A DNA stretch of 35,660 bases from Janthinobacterium sp. ROICE36 (GTDB taxonomy: Bacteria; Pseudomonadota; Gammaproteobacteria; Burkholderiales; Burkholderiaceae_D), in assembly GCF_002869965.1 (NCBI RefSeq), contig NZ_PEBS01000057.1:1-35660 (forward strand), given 5' to 3'. The position numbers were made by a program, and so were the translations under genes. The notes beneath the pieces are model-generated. The model did not search any database. It worked only from the letters and a program-made list of their open reading frames with translations, and was not told where the DNA came from. Shown here one piece after another: positions 8,783 through 16,977 of the stretch; position 1 is the stretch's first letter, and every line of letters begins with the position of its first letter.

Positions 8783-9031
8783 TTATTGGCCGACGCAAAT
8801 CACCTTCGTGACGTACTCATGCGCGTTCGGCTTCTTGCTGGTGGCCCATTTGATGGCCTGGTTGGCTTCTTCGATGGTCAGTATGCTGGCCTTGTCCTTC
8901 GACTTGATGAAGGACACGCCTTCAAACACGCCTTCCTTGCTACGCATTACCTTGGCAAACACGGGCGGCTTGGTCTCGCCATCGCTGATTTTGTTCTGTT
9001 GCACGAGGTAACGCTGATCGATCTGTTCCAT
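8783..9031 (-). CDS. Small cytoplasmic protein of unknown function
   Basis: 82 residues, no signal or membrane segment. It begins MEQIDQRYLVQQNKISDGE, followed by VFAKVMRSKEGVFEGVSFIK and a C-terminal HEYVTKVICVGQ. Its balanced charge and regular amino-acid composition look like a real folded protein rather than an antisense shadow. I do not recognise the family. The ATG at 9031 is preferred over a TTG at 9082; no strong ribosome-binding site is visible. A terminator of the methyltransferase gene lies upstream, so it probably has its own promoter. Confidence 0.6.
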   Translation of the reverse strand: MEQIDQRYLVQQNKISDGETKPPVFAKVMRSKEGVFEGVSFIKSKDKASILTIEEANQAIKWATSKKPNAHEYVTKVICVGQ

Positions 9032-9077
9032 GATAATAAAGCTGTCCAGTTGTAAAGGACGAAATATACCCTGAATG

Positions 9078-9109
9078 GACAAACGCCGCAGGACGAAATC
9101 GCTGCGGCG
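9078..9109 (-). terminator. Intrinsic terminator after the methyltransferase gene
   Basis: Stem CGCCGCAG / CTGCGGCG (9084-9091 with 9102-9109), ten-base loop, followed on the minus strand by TTTGT. It lies about 20 bp beyond the methyltransferase stop. The T-run is short. Confidence 0.6.
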
Positions 9110-9130
9110 CTGCTTTTAAAGCAATGATAT

Positions 9131-10054
9131 TTATGCGTAAACGGGGCTCTGCACTGCCGGTTGCAAGTTGACATCGTAGATGACTTGCGCGCGGATCGAC
9201 GCTTCCAGCGAAGGTATCGAGCCGCCAGCGCGGTACTGGAAGCTCACTTGCAGCACGTCGCCCGCCTGCACGGCCAGCGGCGTGGCCAGCGGCAAACACA
9301 TGTAGTGGTTCAGCCAGTCGATGGTGCTCGAACGCTCGGGCACCACGGCCAGGATGTTCTTGGTGACGAAACGCAAGGCGTTCAGGGTGCCGCTGCGCTC
9401 GACGACAAACTTGCCGTCAAAGCCGAACACGCTGTCCGTCGGCTGGCTGAAGTCGATGATGCTGTAGACGGACGGCGGCGCCAGTTCCTGCACGCCCGGG
9501 TGGATGGCCGTGGTTTCCTGGAATTGCACGATGGGCGCATGAAAACCCTCGAAATCGTATTCCTGCTGCATGGGCTGCACGGCCATGATGACGGCTTCGG
9601 GCAGGAAGATGGGCAGCGGGCCACCAAAACGGGCCAGGTAGCGGCGCTTGAACGATTCGATCACTTCCACCTGCTTTTCGCGCAGCATGCCAACATGAAT
9701 CATTTCGCAAATGACCACATCGACGGGCTCGGGCGGCAGGTATTCGAAGGCGTCCGCGTGGACGACTTCGACTTTTTCACCGTTGGGATTGAGCGCCAGC
9801 ATCTTGCGCGCTTCCTTGACCATGTCCGGATTGAACTCCACGCACCACACCTTGTCGGCGCGCGCGGCCGCAAACCACGACAGCACGCCCGTGCCGCCAC
9901 CCAGTTCCAGCACCTTCATGCCGGGTTTTACCGCGTAATCGATGGCCGACTTGAAGCCATGCATGCGGTTCTGGTCCATCAACATATTGTGATGGTAATG
10001 GACGGGGATAAATTGCCCCAGGTAACAACTCTCGATTTCTCGTTCATTCAGCAT
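9131..10054 (-). CDS. Bacterial protein-arginine-methyltransferase-like SAM methyltransferase
   Basis: 307 residues, cytoplasmic. The SAM-binding Rossmann domain has motif I VLELGGGTG (residues 48-56), an acidic end of strand 2 in CVEFNP (Glu73) and HADAFEYLP (Asp101). The segment VVICEMIHVGMLREKQ (113-128) has Glu117 and Glu126 nine residues apart, as in the double-E loop of PRMTs. A C-terminal beta-sandwich follows, with TIDWLNHYMCLPLATPL (244-260), which resembles the THW loop region of PRMTs with His replaced by Ile-Asp. Family knowledge suggests N-methylation of a guanidino or similar group; the bacterial substrate is unknown. The ATG at 10054 has AGAGGA upstream. Flanking genes give no functional hint. 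Confidence 0.7.
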   Translation of the reverse strand: MLNEREIESCYLGQFIPVHYHHNMLMDQNRMHGFKSAIDYAVKPGMKVLELGGGTGVLSWFAAARADKVWCVEFNPDMVKEARKMLALNPNGEKVEVVHADAFEYLPPEPVDVVICEMIHVGMLREKQVEVIESFKRRYLARFGGPLPIFLPEAVIMAVQPMQQEYDFEGFHAPIVQFQETTAIHPGVQELAPPSVYSIIDFSQPTDSVFGFDGKFVVERSGTLNALRFVTKNILAVVPERSSTIDWLNHYMCLPLATPLAVQAGDVLQVSFQYRAGGSIPSLEASIRAQVIYDVNLQPAVQSPVYA

Positions 10055-10261
10055 GTCTGTCCTCTTGGAGTCTGGCTCCGATGGCCGATCGGTTTTGTCA
10101 TTCCAGAAAGCAGTGATGTCGCACGGGCTGCGCGAGGGGCGGCGACAATACAGCCGGCGCCTGGCGGTGGTGGGATGGCCCATGCGATGATCTCCTGATT
10201 AATGCGACACGCTCATTATCGTTAATCGCCACGGAGAACAAAGGGTTGAGGTGAGAGGCAA

Positions 10262-10291
10262 TTCCATGCCAGTTTCAGCGCTGGCATGGAA
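10262..10291. terminator. Hairpin at the 3' end of the ankyrin gene
   Basis: Perfect 11-bp stem TTCCATGCCAG / CTGGCATGGAA with an eight-base loop, about 20 bp past the ankyrin stop on the minus strand. No clear T-run follows on either strand, so it may protect the 3' end rather than terminate on its own. The rest of 10055-10309 has no gene I can support. Confidence 0.4.
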
Positions 10292-10309
10292 AATATTAAA
10301 ATTAAAATA

Positions 10310-10960
10310 TCATTTACGGGCTGCACGCGCCTTCTGGGCAGCTTCGATGATGGCCACCACCCCGGGCTTGTCGCCCGCCTGCGCGAACTGCGCGGCCGTC
10401 CAGCCATGGTCGCTTTTCAGGCTGGCGTCCGCGCCCCAGGACAGCAGCAGCTGGACGGCGCCTTCCTGCCCTTCGCGGGCGGCAAACATCAGCGGCGTGA
10501 CGTTGGCGGGCGCGCGCGCATCGACCACGGCGTCGCGCTCCAGAAAAATCTTCATGATGGGCAAGTCGCCCGCCGAGGCCGCATAGTGCAGCGCCGTCCA
10601 GCCGCTCTGGTTGACCTTGGCGCCCTTGGCCAGCAAGGCGTTGACCGCGTCCTGCTTGTGCTTGTAGGCCGCCATCATCAGTGCCGTGTTGCCATTCACC
10701 GAGCGCGCTTCGAGGTCGATGCCGGGCGTGTCGAGCAGCAGCTTGAACACTTGGTCCGCATCGTCCCGCAGGGCCAGCACGAGGGGAATGTCGCCCCGCT
10801 GCGCATCGGCCTGGTTCGGATTCATGCCGTCCGCCAGCATGCTGCGCACGCCGCTGGCGTTGTTGACGGAGACGGCGCGAAAGAAGGCATCCGGTTCCGG
10901 CGCCGCGTGGCTGGCGGTGGCGCAGCACAGCAACATCGCCAGCGCGAGTTTTTTCATCAT
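10310..10960 (-). CDS. Exported ankyrin-repeat protein
   Basis: 216 residues. A Sec signal peptide (MMKKLALAMLLCCATASHA) is followed by about five ankyrin repeats; the clearest are GNTALMMAAYKHKQDAVNAL, GWTALHYAASAGDLPIMKIF, VTPLMFAAREGQEGAVQLLL and the last, weaker GWTAAQFAQ. Ankyrin arrays bind proteins, so a periplasmic protein-protein role is likely, with no enzyme domain visible. The start at 10960 has AAGG 7 bp upstream. It lies 16 bp downstream of tatD on the same strand and may be co-transcribed with it. Confidence 0.85.
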   Translation of the reverse strand: MMKKLALAMLLCCATASHAAPEPDAFFRAVSVNNASGVRSMLADGMNPNQADAQRGDIPLVLALRDDADQVFKLLLDTPGIDLEARSVNGNTALMMAAYKHKQDAVNALLAKGAKVNQSGWTALHYAASAGDLPIMKIFLERDAVVDARAPANVTPLMFAAREGQEGAVQLLLSWGADASLKSDHGWTAAQFAQAGDKPGVVAIIEAAQKARAARK

Positions 10961-10976
10961 GTCGTACCTTAAGAAG

Positions 10977-11756
10977 TTATGGCAACTGATTGAATAACTT
11001 GAAGAAATTTTCCGTCGTCTGGCGTGCCACCTGCTCCAGGGGGATGCCTTTCAGGGTCGACAGGTATTCCGCCACGTGGGCTACATAGCCGGGCTCGTTC
11101 ATGCGGCCGCGGAACGGTACGGGCGCCAGGTAGGGCGAATCCGTCTCGATCAGGATGCGCTCGAGCGGCACTTCCAGCGCCACGGCTTGCAAATCCTTGG
11201 CGCTCTTGAACGTGACGATGCCGGAGAACGAAATGTAGAAACCCATGGCTATGGCGGCGCGCGCCACTTCGAGCGATTCCGTAAAGCAATGCATGACGCC
11301 GGCCACGCCGCCGTCGGACACCCCGGCGCCCTCTTCTCGCATGATGCGTATCGTGTCTTCGCTAGCTGCCCGTGTGTGAATAATCAAGGGCTTGCGCGTG
11401 ATTCTTGACGCTTTGATGTGGGTCCTGAAACGCTCGCGCTGCCACTCGAGGTCGCCCGTCAGACGGAAATAGTCGAGGCCCGTCTCGCCGATGGCGATAA
11501 TCTTCGGGTGGTCGGCCAGCCGCACCAGGTCTTCCACGGACGGTTCAGGCGTGTCTTCGTAGTCGGGATGCACGCCGACGGACGCGAAAATATGCGGATA
11601 CTGCTCAGCCAGGGCCAGCACCTGGGGAAAGTCCGGCAAGTCGACGGACACGCACAGGGCGTGCGTCACCTTATTCTCGGCCATCTTGGCGAGAATCTCG
11701 GGCATGCGAGCAGCCAGCTCGGGGAAATTGATATGGCAATGGGAATCGATATACAT
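10977..11756 (-). CDS. tatD: TatD-family metal-dependent hydrolase (DNase)
   Basis: 259 residues of the TIM-barrel TatD family. Metal ligands are visible in order: DSHCH near the N-terminus, Glu in GETGLDYF, His in PLIIHTRA, His in GVMHCFTES and Asp in ILIETDSPYLAP. Family members act as 3'-5' exonucleases or DNases on damaged DNA. The start MYIDSHCH matches the family N-terminus; a longer start at 11810 would fall inside the terminator of the upstream gene. In many proteobacteria tatD follows holB directly, but here a carbonic anhydrase gene and a gene remnant separate them. Confidence 0.9.
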   Translation of the reverse strand: MYIDSHCHINFPELAARMPEILAKMAENKVTHALCVSVDLPDFPQVLALAEQYPHIFASVGVHPDYEDTPEPSVEDLVRLADHPKIIAIGETGLDYFRLTGDLEWQRERFRTHIKASRITRKPLIIHTRAASEDTIRIMREEGAGVSDGGVAGVMHCFTESLEVARAAIAMGFYISFSGIVTFKSAKDLQAVALEVPLERILIETDSPYLAPVPFRGRMNEPGYVAHVAEYLSTLKGIPLEQVARQTTENFFKLFNQLP

Positions 11757-11781
11757 AAGAAGGGATTGTACCGGAGGGAGC

Positions 11782-11819
11782 AAAAACTGGCAGGGGAACA
11801 GCGCCGTCATCCCCTGCCA
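11782..11819 (-). terminator. Intrinsic terminator of the carbonic anhydrase gene
   Basis: Stem TGGCAGGGGA / TCCCCTGCCA (11788-11797 with 11810-11819), followed on the minus strand by GTTTTTG. It lies between the carbonic anhydrase stop and the tatD start, so tatD needs its own promoter or read-through. Confidence 0.85.
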
Positions 11820-11834
11820 CGGTGGTGCGGATGC

Positions 11835-12467
11835 TTACAGCTGCGAGGCAGGATGTTCCGACAGCGGAACGAAGTGGCCGGTCGACTCGTCGAGCGCGTC
11901 GAGAGAACCGTTCTCGATGTCGTACACCCAGCCGTGCAGGGTCAGCCGGTCTTGCGCCATGGCCAGCGCCACCGAGGGATGGGTGCGCAGATTATTCAGT
12001 TGCGCCACCACGTTGGCGCGCACCATGCCGTCGATGCGCGACTGTTCCGTCGGATGCGCGATCGACTCGTTGATCATGCGCGCCGCGTCGGCATGGTGCA
12101 GCCAGCTGCGCACGGCCGGCATATGCTCGAGGCAGGCGCAGGTGGCAATCGCCTTCATCGCGCCGCAATCGGAATGGCCGCAAATGACGATGTCGCTCAC
12201 GTTCAGGGCCGACACGGCAAATTCGACCGTGGCGCTGACGCCGCCCGGTTCCGGACCATACGAGGGCACGATATTGCCCGCGTTGCGGATCACAAAGAGC
12301 TCGCCTGGCTCGCGCTGCGTCACCAGCTCCGGCACCATGCGGCTGTCCGAGCAGGAAATGAACAGGGCCTTCGGGGTTTGTCCCGTGGCCAGGGTCTTGA
12401 ATAACTCGCGGCGGGCGGGAAAAACCTCTTTTTGGAAGCGTAGAAATCCAGCAATAATGTCGCGCAT
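11835..12467 (-). CDS. can: Beta-class carbonic anhydrase
   Basis: 210 residues, close to E. coli Can. It interconverts CO2 and bicarbonate in the cytoplasm and supplies bicarbonate for carboxylases. Zinc ligands are Cys39 in SCSDSR, His98 and Cys101 in CGHSDCGA; the Asp41-Arg43 dyad is present, as is RNAGNIVPSYG. It sits between holB and tatD, with its own terminator downstream and a non-coding stretch with a gene remnant upstream, which suggests it is an independent unit. Confidence 0.93.
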   Translation of the reverse strand: MRDIIAGFLRFQKEVFPARRELFKTLATGQTPKALFISCSDSRMVPELVTQREPGELFVIRNAGNIVPSYGPEPGGVSATVEFAVSALNVSDIVICGHSDCGAMKAIATCACLEHMPAVRSWLHHADAARMINESIAHPTEQSRIDGMVRANVVAQLNNLRTHPSVALAMAQDRLTLHGWVYDIENGSLDALDESTGHFVPLSEHPASQL

Positions 12468-12536
12468 AAATAAATAGAATGGTTGGCAGAGCCGATATTA
12501 TGGCTGAATGGCGCAGTTTTCGCCTATTGCCCCCGC

Positions 12537-12650
12537 CTATTGCCCTGCCGACGGCTGCCACAGCTCCACCTTGTTGCCCTCGGGATCGATGACCCAGCCG
12601 AACTGGCCGTATTCCGAGTCGGCCCCGGGCGTGGCAAACGGCCATGACAC
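12537..12650 (-). pseudogene. C-terminal remnant of a VOC (glyoxalase-like) protein
   Basis: On the minus strand the frame ending at TAG 12537-12539 reads SEYGQFGWVIDPEGNKVELW followed by QPSAGQ. This matches the last strand of vicinal-oxygen-chelate proteins, where the Glu of VELW is a metal ligand. Upstream the frame gives only about 35 plausible codons and no start, and the sequence turns into non-coding DNA before the holB stop at 12701. It is the tail of a gene whose front was deleted. Confidence 0.65.
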
Positions 12651-12700
12651 CCTGGTCAAAAAAGTTATCTGGATTAACTTTGCAAGGCAAGTGCTTGATT

Positions 12701-13729
12701 CTATTGGCAGCTTGATGCGTAGTCGAGCAGCATGTCTTCCAGGAACAGCTTGGGCGACAAGGGATGCTCGGCAATCGCCCGGCGCTCGTTGGCGGCCTTG
12801 ATGGCGGCCATCAAACGGCTGACATTGATGCGCCCAGCCAGCGCTTCCAGCTCGCGCCGGTGGCGCGGGTAGTAGCGGATGGTGCCGGACAGCTTGACGG
12901 AAAACACGTCGTACAGCCAGCGCTGCAAGGACGCCACCAGCGGCGCCAGCGGCGCCTTCTGCAATTTATCCGCCGCCTTCAGGGCCGCTTCCACGCCGGG
13001 ATTGGCCAGCACTTGCAGCAACTGTTCCGTTTCTTCGCGACCACCCGATTCGGATTGTGCCAGCGCGGCCAGCGGTGCGCCGCCCTGCTCGCGCAGCCAG
13101 CTGTCCGCATCGTTCAAGCCCTGGACCTTGAGCCAGGTCAAGGCCTGCTCGTGGCTGGGCATGGGCAAGGCAAACTTGCGGCAACGCGACAGGATCGTCG
13201 GCAGCAATCGGTCCAGGCTGTTCGATGCCAGCAGGAACACGGTGCCTGGCGGCGGTTCTTCCAGGGTTTTCAGCAAGGCGTTCGAGGCGGGAGTGTTGAG
13301 CGCCTCGGCCGGGTACAGCACCACCACGCGCAAGCCTTGCCGGTGCGTGGAAATGTTCATGAAGTCGGCCAGGTTACGGATCTGTTCGATCTTGATGTCT
13401 TTCGACGGCGTCTTGGTCTTGGCGCTTTTCTTCGCGCCGTCGCCGTCTTCGCCATCGTCGGCCACCTCATCTTCCAGCGCTTCCGGACGGACCCTGCGGT
13501 AATCGGGATGGTTGCCCTGGCTAAACCAGCCGCACGAGGCGCACGCGCCGCAGGCATGACCATCGGCGCGCACGTCCTCGCACAACAAGGCTTGCGCGAA
13601 ATGCTCGATGAAGTCGGCCTTGCCGATGCCTTGCGCGCCATGGAACAGAATGGCGTGCGGCATGCGCGTACGCAAAGCTTGCAATTGCTGCCAGGCGTCC
13701 TGCTGCCAGGAATAGAGAGAGCTGATCAT
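12701..13729 (-). CDS. holB: DNA polymerase III subunit delta'
   Basis: 342 residues of the clamp-loader AAA+ family. HGAQGIGKADF (30-40) is the P-loop; Ala38 replaces the usual Ser/Thr, as expected for delta', which does not hydrolyse ATP. Cys50, Cys60, Cys63 and Cys66 form the zinc module. LLKTLEEPPPGTVFLL and SRCRKFALP are the sensor and SRC motifs. The C-terminal helical collar domain is present. An acidic-basic low-complexity stretch around residues 84-112 (EDEVADDGEDGDGAKK) enlarges the protein. It follows tmk by 17 bp in the mltG-tmk-holB operon. Confidence 0.93.
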   Translation of the reverse strand: MISSLYSWQQDAWQQLQALRTRMPHAILFHGAQGIGKADFIEHFAQALLCEDVRADGHACGACASCGWFSQGNHPDYRRVRPEALEDEVADDGEDGDGAKKSAKTKTPSKDIKIEQIRNLADFMNISTHRQGLRVVVLYPAEALNTPASNALLKTLEEPPPGTVFLLASNSLDRLLPTILSRCRKFALPMPSHEQALTWLKVQGLNDADSWLREQGGAPLAALAQSESGGREETEQLLQVLANPGVEAALKAADKLQKAPLAPLVASLQRWLYDVFSVKLSGTIRYYPRHRRELEALAGRINVSRLMAAIKAANERRAIAEHPLSPKLFLEDMLLDYASSCQ

Positions 13730-13746
13730 TCTTTATTTCTATAAAA

Positions 13747-14388
13747 TCATACGGTTGCAACGCTTTGCTCAAGCAAAACATCAAGCAGTTGCGCAAGCTG
13801 CACTTGAATATCGGCAATGCTTTGCGTGGCATCGATGATGCGGAAGCGGTCGGGGAACTGCGCCGCGCGGCGCAGATACTCCTTGCGCGTGGCGGCAAAG
13901 AAGTCCGATCGCTCCTGCTCGAACTTGTCGAGCGCGCGCGTGGCGTCCAGGCGGGCGCGGGCCACGGCCAGCGGCACGTCGAACAAAAAAGTCAGGTCCG
14001 GCTGCAAATGCGGGTGCACCCACGCTTCCAGCGCCTCCATCTTGGGCAAGTCCATGCCCCGTCCGCCGCCCTGGTAGGCGAAGCTGGCATCGGTAAAACG
14101 GTCGGAAATGACCCACTCGCCGCGCGCCAAAGCGGGCGCGATGACTTGCGCGATGTGTTCGCGGCGGCTGGCGAACATCAGCAAGGCTTCCGTTTCCAAA
14201 TGCATTTTTTCATGCAGCAGCAATTCGCGCAGCTTTTCGCCCAGGCTGGTGCCGCCCGGTTCGCGCGACGACACGAGGCGCACGCCCCGCTGCTGCAGGT
14301 AGTCGGTGACAAAGCCGAGATGCGTCGACTTGCCCGCGCCATCGATGCCTTCGAAGGTGATGAAACGGGGTTGATAGTGTTGTGTCAT
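13747..14388 (-). CDS. tmk: Thymidylate kinase
   Basis: 213 residues. It phosphorylates dTMP to dTDP for DNA synthesis in the cytoplasm. The P-loop is EGIDGAGKST (13-22), followed by SSREPGGTSLGE and the DR(F/Y) motif in ISDRFTDASFAYQGGGRGMD. The lid segment carries RSDFF, as in type II bacterial enzymes. It is 21 bp from mltG upstream and 17 bp from holB downstream, so the three are co-transcribed. Confidence 0.95.
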   Translation of the reverse strand: MTQHYQPRFITFEGIDGAGKSTHLGFVTDYLQQRGVRLVSSREPGGTSLGEKLRELLLHEKMHLETEALLMFASRREHIAQVIAPALARGEWVISDRFTDASFAYQGGGRGMDLPKMEALEAWVHPHLQPDLTFLFDVPLAVARARLDATRALDKFEQERSDFFAATRKEYLRRAAQFPDRFRIIDATQSIADIQVQLAQLLDVLLEQSVATV

Positions 14389-14409
14389 GAAGCTTTTAGT
14401 TAGAAATAA

Positions 14410-15396
14410 TTAACGCTGGTATTGGTTCACGGCGCGGTTATGGTCGGGCAAGTTGGCCGAGAACTGGCTGGTGCCGTCGCCGCGCGCCACGAAATACAGC
14501 GCTTGCGTGCGGGCCGGCGCCAGCGCCGCCGTCAGCGATTGCGCGCCAGCGAGGGCGATCGGCGTGGGCGGCAAGCCGCCGCGCGTGTAGGTATTGTACG
14601 GGGTGTCCGCTTCCAGGTCGCGTTTGCGAATCTTGCCCTGGTAGTTGTCGCCCATGCCATAGATCACGGTCGGGTCCGTCTGCAGCAGCATGCCTGTTTT
14701 CAGGCGGTTGACGAAAACGCCGGCGATCATGGCACGCTCCGACTTTTGTCCCGTTTCCTTTTCCACGATGGACGCCATGATCAGCGCCTCGTACGGGTTT
14801 TTATAGGGCAGGGCCGGATCGCGCTTGTCCCACGCTTCGGACAGGCGCCCTATCATGGCCGTGTGCGCCTGCTTGAAGATCTGCATTTCGCTGGCGCCCT
14901 TGGCGAACAGATACGTATCCGGGAAGAACAAGCCTTCCGGCAGCACATATTCAGGGCTGATTTTCGCCATCAGTTCCTTGTCGGAGAAACCCGCCGTATC
15001 GTGCTTGAGGCCAGGGTGGTTGGCCATCGCCAGGCGCATCTGCTTGAAAGTCCAGCCTTCGATAATGGTCAGCGACTCTTGCGCGAATTCACCGCGTGCC
15101 AGTTGCGTGATCAAACGCTGCGGCGTCGTGCCCGGTTTCAGCTCGTAGGAACCGGCCTTGATCTTCGACGTCTTGCCTTCGACGCGCGCCAACAGGTTGA
15201 ACAGGATGGGCACGATGGGCACGCCCGCATCCGCGATCTGCTGGCCAGCCGCATGCGCGCCGCTGCCCGGTGCGATCGTAAACGGGATCGCGTCACCTTC
15301 CGTGGTGATGGGCTGCTGCGCCCAGTACACAAAAGTACCACCCACGCCGATGGCGGCGATGACTGAACTGACTACAAGTTTTTTAAAGAAAGCCAT
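14410..15396 (-). CDS. mltG: Endolytic murein transglycosylase
   Basis: 328 residues. One N-terminal membrane helix (residues 7-25) anchors a periplasmic YceG-like domain. The enzyme cuts nascent glycan strands and is thought to act as a terminase of peptidoglycan synthesis. The catalytic region reads ALIMASIVEKETGQKSERAM with Glu212 in the position of the E. coli catalytic Glu; LLQTDPTVIYGMGD and PYNTYTRGGLPPTPIALAG follow, both typical. The start MAFFKKLV is chosen because it puts the helix at the N-terminus and has GGA upstream; a longer in-frame start at 15477 exists. First gene of the mltG-tmk-holB operon. Confidence 0.93.
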   Translation of the reverse strand: MAFFKKLVVSSVIAAIGVGGTFVYWAQQPITTEGDAIPFTIAPGSGAHAAGQQIADAGVPIVPILFNLLARVEGKTSKIKAGSYELKPGTTPQRLITQLARGEFAQESLTIIEGWTFKQMRLAMANHPGLKHDTAGFSDKELMAKISPEYVLPEGLFFPDTYLFAKGASEMQIFKQAHTAMIGRLSEAWDKRDPALPYKNPYEALIMASIVEKETGQKSERAMIAGVFVNRLKTGMLLQTDPTVIYGMGDNYQGKIRKRDLEADTPYNTYTRGGLPPTPIALAGAQSLTAALAPARTQALYFVARGDGTSQFSANLPDHNRAVNQYQR

Positions 15397-15532
15397 TGTT
15401 CCGATTCTTGTGATGCGCTCGCTGGCGGACAGCACGCGCTTGTTATGATCGTTCATTTGTGAAGCAAGTGCGCGCAAAGCGGCGCCAGCACTGGCAATCT
15501 TGCCGCTGCCGACGCAATCTGCGCGACATCAC

Positions 15533-15538
15533 TATAAT
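15533..15538 (+). promoter_or_regulatory. Candidate -10 element for ygfZ
   Basis: A consensus TATAAT lies about 45 bp before the ygfZ start in the divergent mltG-ygfZ region. No good -35 hexamer lies at the standard spacing. Confidence 0.5.
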
Positions 15539-15581
15539 GAACCCGTAATGATAATGCTTAATCGCTGATCTAATGGAAATT

Positions 15582-16679
15582 ATGAATAACTGGAATCAAT
15601 TTTTAAGCGCCCAAGGCGCCCGCCCCGTTGCCACCGATGGCGCGCCTGACAGCACCGCGAACTCCCCTATTGCCAATTTCGGCCAGTCTCTGACAGTGTC
15701 CCAGCTGCAAGAAGGTTTTGTCGCGGCCATCACGGACCAGGGCTTGATCGGCTTGAACGGCGAGGAGGCAGCCAGTTTCCTGCACGGCCAGCTGACCAAC
15801 GATGTGGAACACCTAGACCAGCAGCAAGTACGCCTGGCCGGCTATTGCACGCCGAAAGGCCGCTTGCTGGCCAGTTTCCTGATGTGGCGCAATGCCACCA
15901 GCATTTATCTGCAATTGCCTCGCACCATACAGCCTGCCATCCAGAAGCGCTTGCAGATGTTCGTGCTGCGCGCGAAGGCCAAGCTGCACGATGCGTCGGC
16001 CGACGCAGCGAACCAGGTCATCCTGGGCCTCGGCGGCAAGCAAGCCAGCGCGGCACTGTCCGCCTGGTTTCCCGCGCTGCCCGCCACGCCGTTCAGCAAG
16101 GTCGAGCACGCGCTGGGCACCCTGCTGCGCGTGGCCGATGCCTTCGGCAGCGCCCGCTATGAATGGCTGACGTCTGCCGCCACGGCGCGCGACGTCTGGC
16201 CGCAATTGACGCAACAACTGGCCAAGGGCGGCAACGACGCCTGGCAATTGTCGGACATCCATGCGGGCATCCCGCAGATCACCGTCGCCACGCAAGAGCA
16301 ATTCGTGCCGCAGATGATCAACTTTGAGCTGCTGGGCGGCGTCAATTTCAAGAAAGGCTGCTACCCGGGCCAGGAAATCGTCGCGCGCAGCCAGTACCTG
16401 GGCAAACTCAAGCGCCGTACCACCCTCGTCAGCATCGATGACGCAGCGGCAGTGGCCGGTGGCGACCTGTTTGCCGTCAGCGACCCGGACCAGCCTTGCG
16501 GCATGGTCGTCAACGCCGCGCCCAACGGCAGCGGTGGCATCGACGCCCTCGTTGAAATGAAGTTGGGGGCGATAGCAGAAGGTTCAAGCGCAGCCGGCGC
16601 CGTGCGCTATGGCTCGGCCCAGGGTGCGGCCGTGCATTTCCTGCCCATGCCTTACGTGCTCGACGCACTCGACTTGTGA
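15582..16679 (+). CDS. ygfZ: Folate-binding protein YgfZ (iron-sulfur cluster assembly/repair)
   Basis: 365 residues, related to the glycine-cleavage T-protein fold. It binds tetrahydrofolate and helps iron-sulfur enzymes, with a role alongside the Isc system. The hallmark KGCYPGQE motif is present with Cys260, and the N-terminal part has LNGEEAASFLHGQLTNDV and YCTPKGRLLASF. The ATG at 15582 is preferred because GGA lies upstream; another ATG at 15573 is in frame. It is divergent from mltG, a common arrangement in this group. DUF4936 and NRDE genes follow with almost no gap. Confidence 0.93.
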   Translation: MNNWNQFLSAQGARPVATDGAPDSTANSPIANFGQSLTVSQLQEGFVAAITDQGLIGLNGEEAASFLHGQLTNDVEHLDQQQVRLAGYCTPKGRLLASFLMWRNATSIYLQLPRTIQPAIQKRLQMFVLRAKAKLHDASADAANQVILGLGGKQASAALSAWFPALPATPFSKVEHALGTLLRVADAFGSARYEWLTSAATARDVWPQLTQQLAKGGNDAWQLSDIHAGIPQITVATQEQFVPQMINFELLGGVNFKKGCYPGQEIVARSQYLGKLKRRTTLVSIDDAAAVAGGDLFAVSDPDQPCGMVVNAAPNGSGGIDALVEMKLGAIAEGSSAAGAVRYGSAQGAAVHFLPMPYVLDALDL

Positions 16680-16686
16680 GAATGCC

Positions 16687-16977
16687 ATGAAAGATTTATA
16701 CATTTACTATCAAGTGAAGGAAGAGCACGCCCAGGCGCTGGAAGCCAGGGTGCGTGCCCTGCAGGCGAAACTGGCGGCTGCCTCTGGCGTGGCGCCGCAA
16801 CTGAAGCGCCGCCCGGAAGTGAAGGATGGCTTGCAGACGTGGATGGAAATCTATCCCGTCGTCGGCGAAGGTTTTGCCGAATTGCTGGCCGCTGCCGCCG
16901 ACGAGGCCGGCTTGCTGACCCTGACGGCAGGCGCGCGCCATACGGAAGCATTCATGGATTTGCCTCCATGTGCCTGA
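16687..16977 (+). CDS. DUF4936 family protein
   Basis: 96 residues, cytoplasmic, no signal. It starts MKDLYIYYQVKEEHAQALEA and contains LKRRPEVKDGLQTWMEIYPV and a C-terminal ARHTEAFMDLPPCA. The pattern resembles DUF4936, a small betaproteobacterial family, probably a dimeric ferredoxin-like fold; the function is unknown. It begins 7 bp after the ygfZ stop and overlaps the NRDE gene by 10 bp, so the three are translated from one message. Confidence 0.8.
   Translation: MKDLYIYYQVKEEHAQALEARVRALQAKLAAASGVAPQLKRRPEVKDGLQTWMEIYPVVGEGFAELLAAAADEAGLLTLTAGARHTEAFMDLPPCA

Noticed and set aside
13612..13640. Degenerate P-loop in HolB as a sign of decay
   Set aside because: Delta' subunits normally do not hydrolyse ATP and often have an altered P-loop.
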